Positions 21,840 to 32,797 of a stretch of DNA of 64,000 bases are shown in pieces. The notes beneath the pieces were generated by a model. The model was not told the DNA's origin. It worked only from the letters and a program-made list of their open reading frames with translations, and did not search any database. Origin of the DNA: Leptodactylus fallax. Lineage: Eukaryota > Chordata > Amphibia > Anura > Leptodactylidae. The stretch is taken from contig CAMRHE010000166.1 of NCBI GenBank assembly GCA_947044405.1, forward strand, positions 3,349,501 through 3,413,500. The letters run 5' to 3'. The position numbers and the translations under genes were made by a program. How positions within the stretch are numbered: the stretch's first letter is position 1; every line of letters begins with the position of its first letter.

Positions 21840-22440
21840 AAAAGTAAAAAATAAACATTTACATTGTAAATAAAAAAAAAAACAAAATTGGTATCACCAC
21901 ATCTGTAACGACCTATAAAATAAAATTAGTATGCTATTTATTAAACATGATAAACGCCATACATTAAACGCCAGTAAGATGTTCATCTCACCTCTCAAAA
22001 CAAAATATAATGAAAACTGATCAAAAAGTGATATGTTCCCAGCCATGGTACCAATAAAAATTAAAACACATCTTGATGGAAAAATAAAAAATATTGTGGG
22101 TCTTGAAATATAGCAACACACAAATTAAAATTGTTTTCCAGAAAAAATTGTGAGTATATAGTATAAAAAAGTAGTACAAAATAAAGTAGTATAAAATAAC
22201 AAAATCTTTATGAATTGTAGCAGCCATGAAATAATGTTAACATATTATTTATACAATGCTGTGCATGCCATAAAAAATCTTATAAAAACAATGACAAAAT
22301 TGCTATTTTCCCCTTTATCCTCCCCCCTAAAATAAATTAATTCAGTATATGTACCCACAAAATACAAAGTCTCAAATTTACATTGAAGTAAAATCTAAAA
22401 AGTTATGTATGCTGGAACACAGAGGGGGGTAAAATGTTAC
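21840..22440 (+). repeat. Dispersed repeat 'family B', decayed copy
   Basis: It contains TTGGTATCACCACATCTGTAACGACCTATAAA, AAACGCCATACATTAAACGCC, CATGGTACCAATAAAAATTAAAAC, and GATGGAAAAATAAAAAATATTG in the order I know for this common frog repeat. Non-coding. Confidence 0.55.
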
Positions 22441-23134
22441 TGGTTTAACACTAAAATGAGTTAAGATTGCTAAAGTGTTAAAATGCACATATTGCATAAT
22501 GCATAACCAGAGTTACGTGCCAGCAATATTTAGTTGAGCCATAAATTCAAAATCTGCAATAAAAAAAGGACATTTTGGGGAGTTTTTTTTTTTTACAATT
22601 TTAATGTGAATCATAGGGGGTTAATTTGCCTTTTAAAGAATTGTGATTCTGATTTTCATCAGAATCGTGAAACCGCTGTCAGCCCTCCCCGGTGTCTGAT
22701 ATATTTCATCCAGGCTCCCTGCTATGATCAACAGTTTCTTCTTCACTGTAGTCAGTAGCTGGGTGGTAGGACGAGGAAGGCCTACATCAAATATATTCCT
22801 TCTCCTCATGCCAGCTCACTGAAATTTTTAACTTTATTTCAACAAAAATATTAAAATTGAGAATCGACCTTAAATGGGTTTTTACACAAACATAACCATA
22901 TTAAAATCTGTAGATAATTAAAATTGAAACATTTTTTCACATATAAATAAATATTTTGCAGCATTTTTAATGATTTTCTTTAATCATGTTAGGGATGACA
23001 GTCTGTTGTTTTGAACGGTTGCCAATGGATATGATAATATATGAAGGAACTTTCTATGGTTTGGTAATTGTTAGAAACCCAGCCATGACTTCCTTATTGT
23101 GGCCAGGTTGTCAGGCATGCAGAAAAAGATTAAG
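22441..23134. other. Unassigned intergenic sequence
   Basis: No gene recognised. It may include further family B-like decayed sequence near 22600. Confidence 0.35.
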
Positions 23135-23306
23135 GCTAAAGACCCACATTGTAAAAACAGTGTTTTTGTTGAAACGCCGTGGAAAAAAAAATGCTGCATT
23201 TTACAGTACCTGCAAAGTGAATAAGATTCTGGCTAATCCCATCCACACTTTGCAGAAAACAATCAGATGCTGAAAAGCTGCGTGTTGCTAAGTGGGGCCT
23301 TAGTTT
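23135..23306. repeat. Hairpin MITE family A, copy 10 (short)
   Basis: It starts TTAAGGCTAAAGACCCACATTG and ends GTTGCTAAGTGGGGCCTTAG, with internal TTTACAGTACCTGCAAAGTGAATAAG shared with other copies. Confidence 0.65.
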
Positions 23307-23899
23307 TAATCCTGGACCACAGAAGGTTCCTTGCATTCATGGCAATAACCATTGGCAACTGATCAAGACTACAGACTGTCACCACTGAGATGGTAAGAGA
23401 AAATCTTTAAAACTATTCAAAATTTTTAATAATTTGCAAAAATGTTTATCCCTAAATTCTCTACAAATTTAAATATGGCTATATTCAAGGGAATTTACCT
23501 TTAAGCTTGAAAAAAAAAAGAATATTAGGCTAAAAATCACCCAGCTTTACTGCAAGCTATCCTCCACTTCAACAAGTTGACCTCCTTCCAGGCTGTTCAC
23601 CAAGCTGGCCCACTTCCTGGAAGGCGGGAATGGGCCCTTAGATAGGGAGCCATTCCCACCCTGAATTACCTGGTTAATGTCCATCAGTCACTCCACAGGG
23701 GAGCAACAAACAACTTCTCTGCAGTGCAACTATATTCCGCCTCTAGGGAGTCACCGTGTGATACAGCTTCCATAAAGAACTAGAACATTGTCCGAGATGA
23801 CTTGCACCAATTAAAATTGATGCAAGTACTCGATATAGTGCAAATATATCATAACACTGTGCCAAGATATGGCACACTAACTTTACTATTGTTATGTAT
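23307..23899. other. Unassigned intergenic sequence
   Basis: No gene or repeat recognised. Confidence 0.4.
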
Positions 23900-24111
23900 T
23901 TCTCTTACTTGTATAGCACCAACATATTCCACAGTGCTTTACAGACATTGTTATCAGTAACTAAGTGCCCCACCAGTAAGTCTGTGCAATGTATAGGAAT
24001 TGGAGTAGCTGGAGGAAACCCATGCAAACTCCAAGAAGTTGTCCTTTGTCAGATTCACACCCGTGACTCCAGTGCCACAGTGCTAACCACTGAGCCACCA
24101 GGGCATACTAA
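23900..24111 (-). mobile_element. tRNA-derived SINE with L2/CR1-like tail
   Basis: Read on the - strand, the head has an A-box-like TGGCTCAGTGG (24087-24097) and a decayed B-box-like GGTGTGAATCT (24051-24061) spaced as in a tRNA-type RNA polymerase III promoter. The body has CATGGGTTTCCTCCAGC, and the tail ends GGAATATGTTGGTGCTATAC. The tail matches the LINE-like 3' end at 45639-45790, the usual sign that a SINE borrows the partner LINE's reverse transcriptase. Subfamily not assigned. Confidence 0.7.
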
Positions 24112-24559
24112 CACTGTGCTGCTCATCACAGGTACAGACACGTGGAACAGGGTTTAAGCCTTCCCACACAACAGGGTACAATGTATAACATGCACTTCCA
24201 CACCACCTTACAAGAGGAGGCTAAAAGAACAATCTTTTGGCTTCCCCTATTATAATAGGAGATTATGGATCCATTTAATGTTTGCAGCAGAATCTTTCCC
24301 AGCAGGTGCTGTACACTGAAAACGCAGGGTGTAGAAAGACCCCACTATTGGAAGCGGTTCTGCTAGAAATGTCTCCTTATTATGACCACAGCTGGTCTCT
24401 CTCCGTGGCACGTACAGCGGCTGGGCATTATTTAGTGCCAAGTGTCATTCCTTGGTGTCACTGCCAGTGTCTGCTCTACCCGAGCACAGATGGGACACCT
24501 CCAGGAACATAAGCAGCTGCTGCAGAACCTCCTGACGAGTATCTGCATTACAGTAGCCA
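24112..24559. other. AR upstream flank
   Basis: GC content rises towards the AR island. No TATA box or start site could be placed. By analogy with human AR, which has a leader of about 1.1 kb, the transcription start could fall in or near this stretch, but nothing in the sequence fixes it. Confidence 0.35.
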
Positions 24560-25480
24560 GGTCTGTGCGCCCCGCACTTCAGCCTCCTCCTCATTGCCGG
24601 GTATCGCGCTGCCGTTTCTTAGCGGCTCACATCACACTCCTCACTCTCCAGTTTAGGCTCCCCCGCCCTGAAGAGTTTCTTGGCCAGTGTCCGGGGACAT
24701 GAGGGGACGGTCCCCTGTAGGACCCGCCCGGGCTCTGGGGCCTCGCTGTAGTTAGAAGCCGGCTCAGCACGGGCAATGCACGTAGCGCTGTGTGCCCGCT
24801 ACCTGGACGGCAGAGCCAGCGCAGAGGGGCAAAGATAGCCGCGCTCCGGTGAGGGGGAGCCGGCCAGACGCTGAGAAAGCAGGCGGGGCAGCACCGTGTA
24901 AACACGGCAGACGACTGGAGGCGACTTTGGGGAGCAGGTAGAGGAGCCGCGTCTGACACCCGGGGAGCTGAGGGCAGGGAGGAGCCGGGGGTGTAGAGGA
25001 GCTCCGGCTGACTTAGTTGGGGGCGGTGTATACTCTACATAGAGTACAGTGACAACTTCTATACAGCACAGCTGTGTGCCGGAGAACTTACCACACTGAC
25101 ACTAGTGTGTATAGACAGCCAGCCAGCCGCGGGTACTGCACGATAGGGGTGGGCGGGCACTAACCTTGGCACTAGCCCTGACCTGGGAAGGGAGATGGAG
25201 GTGCACATTGGACTCGGGGGGGGTGTACAAGCAGCCGCCCGGCAAGATGATACGAGGAGCCTTTGAGAATCTCTTTCTGAGCGTCCGGGAGGCGCTGCAA
25301 GGTGACAGGAAGACCGCAGGTCCACCTGAGCCGTGCCACCCGCTGTCCGCCTGGAGGGAGCCCGCTGCCCCTCATACACACACTGCCTGGAGTGAACACC
25401 CGGGGGAGTGGAGTGAAGCCCGGGGCACCCAGGCAGCACCGTGGAGAGAAGCTGCCCAGTCAGACGCAGCGCCCTGCAGC
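24560..25480 (+). promoter_or_regulatory. CpG-rich island covering the probable AR promoter, leader and start of exon 1
   Basis: The stretch is visibly much richer in GC and CpG than the AT-rich surroundings. GC-box-like motifs are CCCGCCCGGG (about 24723), GGGGGCGG (25019-25026) and GGGCGGG (25151-25157). No canonical TATA box is in a convincing place. AR promoters are known to be TATA-less and Sp1-driven, which fits. A short palindrome TACTCTA/TAGAGTA lies near 25030-25046. The transcription start site is not determined. Confidence 0.6.
24776..24838 (+). other. Possible upstream ORF in the AR leader (20 codons)
   Basis: ATG at 24776 opens 20 codons (MHVALCARYLDG...) and stops at TAG 24836-24838, ending about 356 bases before the AR start. 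It would matter only if transcription starts upstream of it. There is no evidence for translation. Confidence 0.25.
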
Positions 25481-26412
25481 CCACCTAGCGAGGCGTCTCA
25501 GTTCCCTGCCCTAAGCAGCTGCTCCACGGAGCTGAAGGAGATCCTGGGAGAGCAAGGAGGGATGCTTGAGACCGAGGAAAACAACTCCGAGCAAGCTTCC
25601 AAGGACAGGTACCCACTGACGCCAGAGGGCATCTCAGATAGTGCCAAGGAGATCTGTAAAGCGGTGTCTGTGTCACTAGGGCTGAGCATGGAGGCGCTGG
25701 AGCACCTGAACGCAGGGGCAGAGTCCCAGAGAGGAGACTGTATGTTTGCTGGCCCCCCCACTCACACCATGGACACCCACAAGTGTCAGGTGGGTGAGGA
25801 AGACAAGTCTGAAACCTCATCCCCCCAGTACCGTGAAGGTGCCTTCAGGAGGAGCAGCCAGACCAACTTTTCTGCTGGCAAAGCCCCAGAGGATGGCACT
25901 TCTCTAGGCACAGATGAGAAGGAGCAGCCCTGTACAGAGTTGGCACTACCTGAATCAGGGGGCTACAGAAGCCGTGCCATGGAGTTGGCACCCAGCCTTA
26001 CCTTGTATAAGCCCTCTACGTTCATGGAAGATAACCCTGCCTACCCAGCCTACAGCTTTCAGATGGCACTTACACCACATGGCCGAATAAAAGTAGAAAG
26101 CCCCATGGAGTTTGGTGGCAGTGCTTGGGGGGCACCAAGCAGGTACAGTGAAATATCCGGCTATGCTCATTGTGGTCCAGCTGGTAATTGGCATTCTCTC
26201 TTTGAGGAAGGGCAGTCCTCTGGTTCTTATACTGATGCCAGCCTCTATAGCTACCCACGAAGCCATGTTCCACCTGGTCCGGACAGTGAATTCCCATCGG
26301 ACACTTGGTATCCAGCGACAGCCATGTTGGGTAGAGTGCCCTATGGTAGTCCCATGAAGTCTGAGATGAGTCCATGGATGGAGGGATACCCCGGCGCATT
26401 TGGAGAGATGAG
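25195..26412 (+). CDS. ar: Androgen receptor, coding exon 1 (N-terminal domain), with a one-base frame break
   Basis: AR is a steroid-activated nuclear transcription factor; this exon encodes its N-terminal transactivation domain. The start chosen is the ATG at 25195 (good context, G at -3 and +4), reading MEVHIGLG, the family start. Eight Gs at 25216-25223 put it out of frame with the rest; seven would restore the frame. In restored numbering: FENLF (FxxLF, residues 23-27), SSCSTELKEIL (107-117), AKEICKAVSVSLGL (150-163), SUMO-type IKVE (Lys299), WHSLF (WxxLF, 332-336), MKSEMSPW (Lys388), ending GEM plus two bases of the next codon at a GTGGGT donor (26413). This phase matches human exon 1. 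Length is about 405 codons against about 538 in human; the poly-Q, poly-P and poly-G tracts are absent. Without the G correction the first in-frame ATG is 25247, which would lose 17 residues. The zinc-finger and ligand-binding exons are not in the window. Confidence 0.95.
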
Positions 26413-27523
26413 GTGGGTGGTTTGGAATTTTAATGTGTCATCAGTGTCATTTAAGGTGACAGATATCACCTATTTTTGTATACACAGTAAAGGATAGCTG
26501 GGCTGTTATTATTTGAGTACATGCAGGGTGTTGTAGTGCCTCAACTGCTAGAGAGCCACATGTAAACCACTGTTCTGTATTTGAGGGAATTAATTCCTGT
26601 TGTCTCACTGTCCACATGACTGCCCACATGATGACAGCTACACTGTGCTGTACACAACTACGTGCTGTCACCTCTGTGTAGTGAAGTAATAGCCGCACTA
26701 GGCAGCATCTCCACCTGCTCTCCAATACTCAGCCCAAAAACCATGTCATGGTACTAATGGAGGAAGTCACCTGTACATTATTTAATGTTGCACATAGCAC
26801 ATTGCCACTATTTTAGCACATATAAATTAAGTAGGACAGGATTAAAAACTGATGTATTTTTTCATCAGTTATACATTCACCTGTTGTATATAAAGTTAAA
26901 ACAAAGTAACAGGACATACAATAAAGTCTAAGGCAGCGCAATAAAAATATAATAACACAGTGGCACTAAAGCTGGCAAACCCCCCTCCTGGAAGAAGTGA
27001 GCTCCCACTTAACTTTCATCAGTACATTATTGCATTGAGACATTTTTTGTCTTATTTTTAAAGACATCTTTGCAGTCCTACAAAGTTACACATGATGTTA
27101 GTTAATGGTCAAATTTCACAATTTATAACTGGTTCTCAATCTTTGAATGTGAATTATTGTTGATCTTTATCAAATGCTAACCCATTACACAGCAGTTTCA
27201 CTGGAAGCAGTAGTGCACTGTAACAAAGTATATTAACAAAAACACCTAGAGGAGAAAGGACCCTGCACTTTCCCAAGGAAATGAGGTGAGTAAGCCAGGA
27301 GCTAAGATTGTGTAGCGTGGAGCAGCTCCATGTGCCAGAGGACCAGTGTTTCCTACTCCAGTATGCAATATTTAATATTTCTCAGTCTGCACACTGTTGA
27401 TTTTGTTCTGTTCACTTATTTATTTATTTTACTTTTCCAACATAAAATATATATATAAAAATGTTTTATTATTATGGTTTTTAAGGGAGTGTAAGTGTAA
27501 CCGCATTTATTGTTTAACACTAT
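26413..27523. other. Intron start, repeat-poor stretch
   Basis: The coding frame runs on into the intron and stops at 26497. No repeat family or gene was recognised in this kilobase. Confidence 0.4.
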
Positions 27524-27607
27524 GGCTATAAAGGCACAGTCGTACATTTCTGATCTACCAATCTAGGCTATAAAGGCAAAGTCGTACATTTCTGCTCTAC
27601 CAATCTA
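27524..27607. repeat. 42-bp tandem duplication
   Basis: Two adjacent 42-bp units beginning GGCTATAAAGGCA (27524-27565 and 27566-27607) differ at two positions. Confidence 0.9.
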
Positions 27608-27880
27608 TTTATCTGTCTATCTAGCTGTCCTATCTATCTATCATCTACATATTTATTTCCCTGTTTATTTCCACATTTTTGTGTATCTAACGTCTACCTA
27701 CATACATCTGTCTGTTTAGCTAGCTATCTATATCTAATCTATCTCTCTATCCATCTATTACTTATATATACATCTTAAATATGCATTCTACACATCTGTC
27801 TATTATGTATCTAACTATTCATCTCTCTATCTATCTATCTATCTATCAATTATCTATCTCTTTATCTGTCTTTCTGTCTA
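27597..27880. repeat. Degenerate (TATC)n microsatellite tract
   Basis: Repeated TATC/TCTA tetranucleotides with interruptions; the longest clean part is about 27825-27847. Confidence 0.9.
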
Positions 27881-30800
27881 TGTGTTCTGTCAAACTCTTC
27901 TCAGAAGACTTTGGTTGCCCGCAGTATGGACAATTTGTCACATACAATGAACGTGGCACAAGGTCAGTGTATTTTTTTTTTCTCAGGTCAAAACATCCTA
28001 CTTCATCCCATAACTGATAAGGAGTATTTGTATGTGAGTCTTCAGTGAAATGTGAAGGGGGTTACATATTTAGACTGTAAAAAAACTTTACAGGAACTTT
28101 AGACATAGTTTCTACCTTTAGTTTCAACTTATGTTTTAATTTTGTATTTAAGGAAATGTCCCAAATATTCAACCTTTTATCAAACTGATAAAAGATCATT
28201 ACAGGTTGAGCCCTTGTAAAGATGACCGTATATCTGTAACCTTCAAGCCATAAACAACTTTATAAGGATGGTCTGCTCGTCTGCTGCTATTCTTCTAGGA
28301 ATCATTAAATTACTTTCAAGAAATCTAGAGCTATCCTGCAGGCATAGTAATAAAACCCAACATAATGGAATCGTTAAAACCTTTTGTAAGAATTACAGGT
28401 CATCTAATAATCACTTCGCTTAAGCCTGTTTCATTATTGTTAACATACAAAATTAACCAGAAACGATAAAAAGGTGTGAAAAGATATAAAAACGTTACGT
28501 CGTCATAAAGGCTGTATTCATACATACAGTCCGGTCTGATATTCTTCTGTATAGATATGGGATCCCGGGGAGGAAATATGCTTAGTGCAGTAGTGCAGGT
28601 GTCTACAGAGAGAAGAAGCCATATATGTATATATGTGTATAGTATTGTGATATGAAAAAAATGATGACTGATTCTGCTATCACAACCTATTCCCTAATTC
28701 TTCTTTGCTCCTTTAACTGGCAGAGCACGAGGGCCATGTGAATGTGGATCCAGTGGAATTTGTCCTTGTGTTGTTTGTATTTTTCATTGCTTTCTGATAT
28801 TGAGGACGAGCATAGTACATTTTACATTCACGCACACAACTTCTCATATATGACGCCAGCTTTTAAATGCTTTCCGGGCCAGATTCTAAGGAGAGTCATC
28901 TGAAACATACAGCAAATATTAATAGGTAGAAAGTGAAAATATCATTCAAAGAAATATTGTGGGCAAGTGAAATCCAGAGTTCAGATGTTAGGTCAGATCA
29001 CTGCAGGGCTTCTCGTCTGTAAACATAGCTTAATCTTTACAATTATTAATTAAGAATATTGTGCAAGTGGTCACGGTGCGTAGAAAAAGTTTGTGCGACT
29101 GCTAGTTTATAGGGCTTATCCGTGAATGATTGGACAGGATTATGTTGTCTGCTCAGCAGTCTACATTGATAAATATAGTTTTCTAACTTATGATTTGTTG
29201 AATCACAATCCTTAACTTTTTGTGGTTGTATGTTTTATTTTTTGACCTAAAAGTTTCTTCTACAGTACTTTTTTATGTAGGCTTTTTCAATAAATCACCA
29301 CATAAAAACATATGATGTGCATAGTAATAAAAGCTCCATGATGGTAATAATTTGGCATCTTTTACTTGCCTGATGTATATTGTTTTCATTTCAGCTGTTG
29401 TTTGTGACATTTAGGCAATATGCTTTTTTATTGATTTTTGTGTGTTGTGTAGCCGATTACTTGAAGGAGATCTCAAGCCGCTTTGAATTCAGAATTTTCC
29501 TGTAATTCCGTATTTTGTGTTTTCTTGGTCATGGTCAGAACGTCTCTTTAGTAATTTCTTATTTTACTATTGTTTGTACTTACTTTGCAACTGATTTTGA
29601 CATTTATACTAAATTGTATGCTTTGTAATGCCTTTACATTTAATGGTTTTCACTGCAGCTCGACTGAACTATGCTGTAGTAAAATGCGCTTTGTGTAAAT
29701 TGGCTAAGGGATCATATCTGTTGAAAGGGGGTGGCTGGTGTGAACTGCTAAGGAAAACATTTTTATATAAATGACTGTTATTGATAAAATAATTGATTTA
29801 TTGTTGTGTTATATTGCTTTATCGTGCTTTAAATGGATCTATTATTTTGCTTGTCCCGTTCTAATAAAATATTGGTATGTGTGAGGTGAGTGTTCAGTTT
29901 AGGCTTTCATCTTAATAATGCATTTGGGAACTTTAGTCTGATTTTGGGCAAGCAAAGTGTATACGTCCTCCCTAGACTTTTCACATGTGTCCTGTTATAT
30001 GTGTCTAAATTATACTAAAGAAGGTGTCTTTTTCCTTTAACCCGACCTTTGCTAATAAATTCACCATTAAAAATACTGGAAGGAAAAGTTGTTTTCCCAA
30101 GGATACAGTAAATTCAGAACTTTTATATTTAGATAATGGAATGTTCAGCTGTACTTTTCATTTTGAGGATAACAACAAATTTGTTTCTATATATAATAGT
30201 AAGGCCAAGTCATCTGCTAGAGTAAATGTAAAATATAATTTTATTTTAAGACACCATGCTTACTTTTAACTTTGTATAGTGTTTCTATCTGTCTGGTTAT
30301 TTTAGCTAGTGAGAATGATGGATAAGCACTGAGGTAATTTATTGAGTCATTCTTTGGTTATAAACTAATCTTAATATATATTTTTGTTTCCTAAATGCAT
30401 AGCATGCCAGTGGACTAATGGATAAAATGTATATACAAGTGAGAACTTGTTGAGTGTATAATGGTAATATGTAGTGCCTTATCGCAGTGAAACAAAGGGG
30501 CAAAAATGAAGAGCAGATGTAGTGATTACTTTGTGCTAAATTATTTCCACTCTTTATTGTTTTTGTGTAGAATGCTCAATTTTTGGGACTATTATTTATA
30601 ACTACTTTAAACCTACATAAATATGCGTGACATCATTACAATTGACATCAAATTATGTTATGTCAGACTGAAGGAGTAGCCGCACTAAACCGGGAATCAT
30701 AGAAAGTTAAACTATTTTTATTGTAGTCTTATATCCTTTAATTTTATAGAATAAATCATAAATATTCGCTCACGTACAATACAACATGGAACATGTGGCA

Positions 30801-31479
30801 CAGTGAGCCGGTCCCCAGTCTAATGATTTTCTTATGAGGCAAAGCAACTTAACATAGGACATGGCAGGATTAAAATTGTTTAAGCTCTTATACATGTTCT
30901 CCAGTCAGAGACTTTATAATCTCACTGACTCACTTTTGGTTGCGGTAATATTGGTCATAATATATTGGTCACTTTCTATGGTAAGCATTTTAGAAGTTAA
31001 CTCATTACTTACTACATTTCTGTACTACTGTATATGGGAATTCTAGGTTTGACGTGTACTATAGCTAAAATATTGCGTTATTACAATTCAGATTTATTAT
31101 TATAAATTGTAAAATTCTCTGGTGTCTGCTTTGTATCACTCCTGCCAATAAAAATATTATTTACTTATTATGAGTTTATCTTTAAGGGGTTCTCTGTTTT
31201 GGACAATCTGTACTTGTCAAAGGGTTCCTTGACAATAAGCAGATCACCAAGTGCAATCAAGCTGTTATCTCTGGGGAAATAAGGTAGTAAGTGATCAGTT
31301 TCCTTGTAGAACCACCATAAAGAAAATGAAGTATTACAATGTGCCCAATTACATCAATTGATCATCTATGTAATGCAGGACAGGTCCTACAGAGCAAGGG
31401 ACACTCTTCATACCCACTCTCCACTCTGATCAAGTGAGAAAGGTTCCAAAAAGAAGACCCCCCCTATATTAACATAGTT
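27881..31479. other. Intronic, repeat-poor, AT-rich stretch
   Basis: Over 3.5 kb with no recognised mobile element or gene. Short alternating TATATG occurs near 28620. An 81-codon frame at 30024 begins at GTG and has no motif. Low repeat density beside a developmental regulator makes it a reasonable place to look for conserved non-coding elements, but conservation cannot be judged from one sequence. Confidence 0.4.
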
Positions 31480-31840
31480 TCCTAGGCCTATGATACAATA
31501 TGCCGGACTACTGGAACTGTGACTGCTGGGACCCCCAGCAATCATAAGTACAGGGAACAGAAAGTCCCCCTGAATCCTATATGTGAATGAAGCGCCAGTG
31601 TGTACTTTAATGAGGATGTGAGAAATTGTAACCCTGGCAGCCCCATAGAAGTAAATGTAGAGCTGACCACACATGCGCACTGGCGCTTCATTTAAAGAAA
31701 GGTTTCATGGGGATTTTATGTTACTTGTTCTCATGTTCGATTGGCGTCCCAGCGGATGGACCATCAGTGATCTGACACTGATCCCCAATCCTGTGGATAG
31801 AGGATAAGTGTCAGTATTGGCGCAACCAATTTAACTAGGA
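31480..31840. repeat. Dispersed repeat 'family C' copy
   Basis: Landmarks GGACCCCCAGCAATCATAAG-like sequence, ATGAAGCGCCAGTGTG mirrored by GCACTGGCGCTTCAT, and CCAATCCTGTGGATAGAGGATAAGT are shared with 46030-46480. I recognise the 'ccaccgatc ... cctgtggataggggataagt' pattern as a common frog repeat. Non-coding. Confidence 0.5.
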
Positions 31841-32439
31841 AAACCTTTGATGGTTGGGTAGTTATTATACTATGCTACTTAGGAAAAAACGTGCAAAGTC
31901 ATAAATTAGATGCTATATTGTAGAACATAATATAATATTGTATTATCCATTGATAATAATAGTATTAGTGCTGCTATAAGTCTAAACAGACTTAAAATAG
32001 TGCAAAAATAGCCTAGCGTAGTTTCCCACAGTTTTTATTTCACATCTGTCAGCTCTCTATAGAATGTTATATGATAATCTATGGTCTGCAGAGGGATTTG
32101 CGGGGCAACCACGAGCAAATAAAAATTCATAAGCTACCTTAAATATTTTGGATCACTCCTGCTGCTAAAAATGATTTCATTAAATACACACCATAGCCGT
32201 GATGACTGAAATGTGTTTAGAGAGTCACATGCAGCTCACAGGTCTCTTTTATGCTGCTCTTGGCTATTTTACCCCGTGCCAATAACTGCATTCAGGGAGA
32301 CAGTCCTGGGTGTTGGCAACACTTCTATGGTACTTTCTGATTGACAGTTCTTCTTCAGTGTTGATCTATGAATGCACAGATTGGTACAAGAAGATTGATA
32401 TGGGAAGAGTTCAGGTAGCTGCTGATCCTCTGCTCACAT
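31841..32439. other. Unassigned intronic sequence
   Basis: Nothing recognised. Confidence 0.4.
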
Positions 32440-32797
32440 TTACAAGGGTTGTACAGCTGGAAAAAAAATAGTTGGAAACAGGATTAGAGCGGGTCAGAAA
32501 ACAAAAGTGACAACTGTTACCTCACCAATCCTTCACCACTCCTGTTATTATGCTGTTGAGGTCTCTACTTCCTGGTCCCATCTCGACACAGAGGAAATGC
32601 CCCCTTGGCCACTCATTGACTGCATTGATTGACTGAGCAGACATATTGTGTGTGTTGAGATGGGAACAGGAAGTAGAGATAAGAAGGGACCTAAGATGCA
32701 TCACAACAGCTATGGCAAAGGATTGGTGAGATGGGTATCATTTCTTTATTTAATCACCCCAATGGCATTAATTTTTCCTGCTGGAAAACCCCTTTAA
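32440..32797. repeat. Probable TTAA-type MITE with inner hairpin
   Basis: Left ACAAGGGTTGTACAGCTGGAAAA and right TTTTTCCTGCTGGAAAACCCCTTTAA are imperfect inverted repeats. CTCACCAATCCTT (32521-32533) and AAGGATTGGTGAG (32718-32730) form an exact inner inverted pair, and CTCTACTTCCTG / CAGGAAGTAGAG another. TTAA is clear only on the right. Confidence 0.55.

Noticed and set aside
25059..26399. Several open frames on the - strand opposite AR exon 1
   Set aside because: They are shadows of a GC-rich coding exon with no family motif.
25166..26497. 443-codon frame covering AR exon 1 taken as a complete protein
   Set aside because: Its first codon is TTG, its first 19 residues are not AR-like, and its last 27 residues are intron read-through after the GT donor. 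The real coding part is 25195-26412 with a frame correction.
30024..30269. 81-codon + strand frame in the intron
   Set aside because: Begins at GTG, composition is that of AT-rich non-coding DNA, and there is no recognisable domain or splice context.
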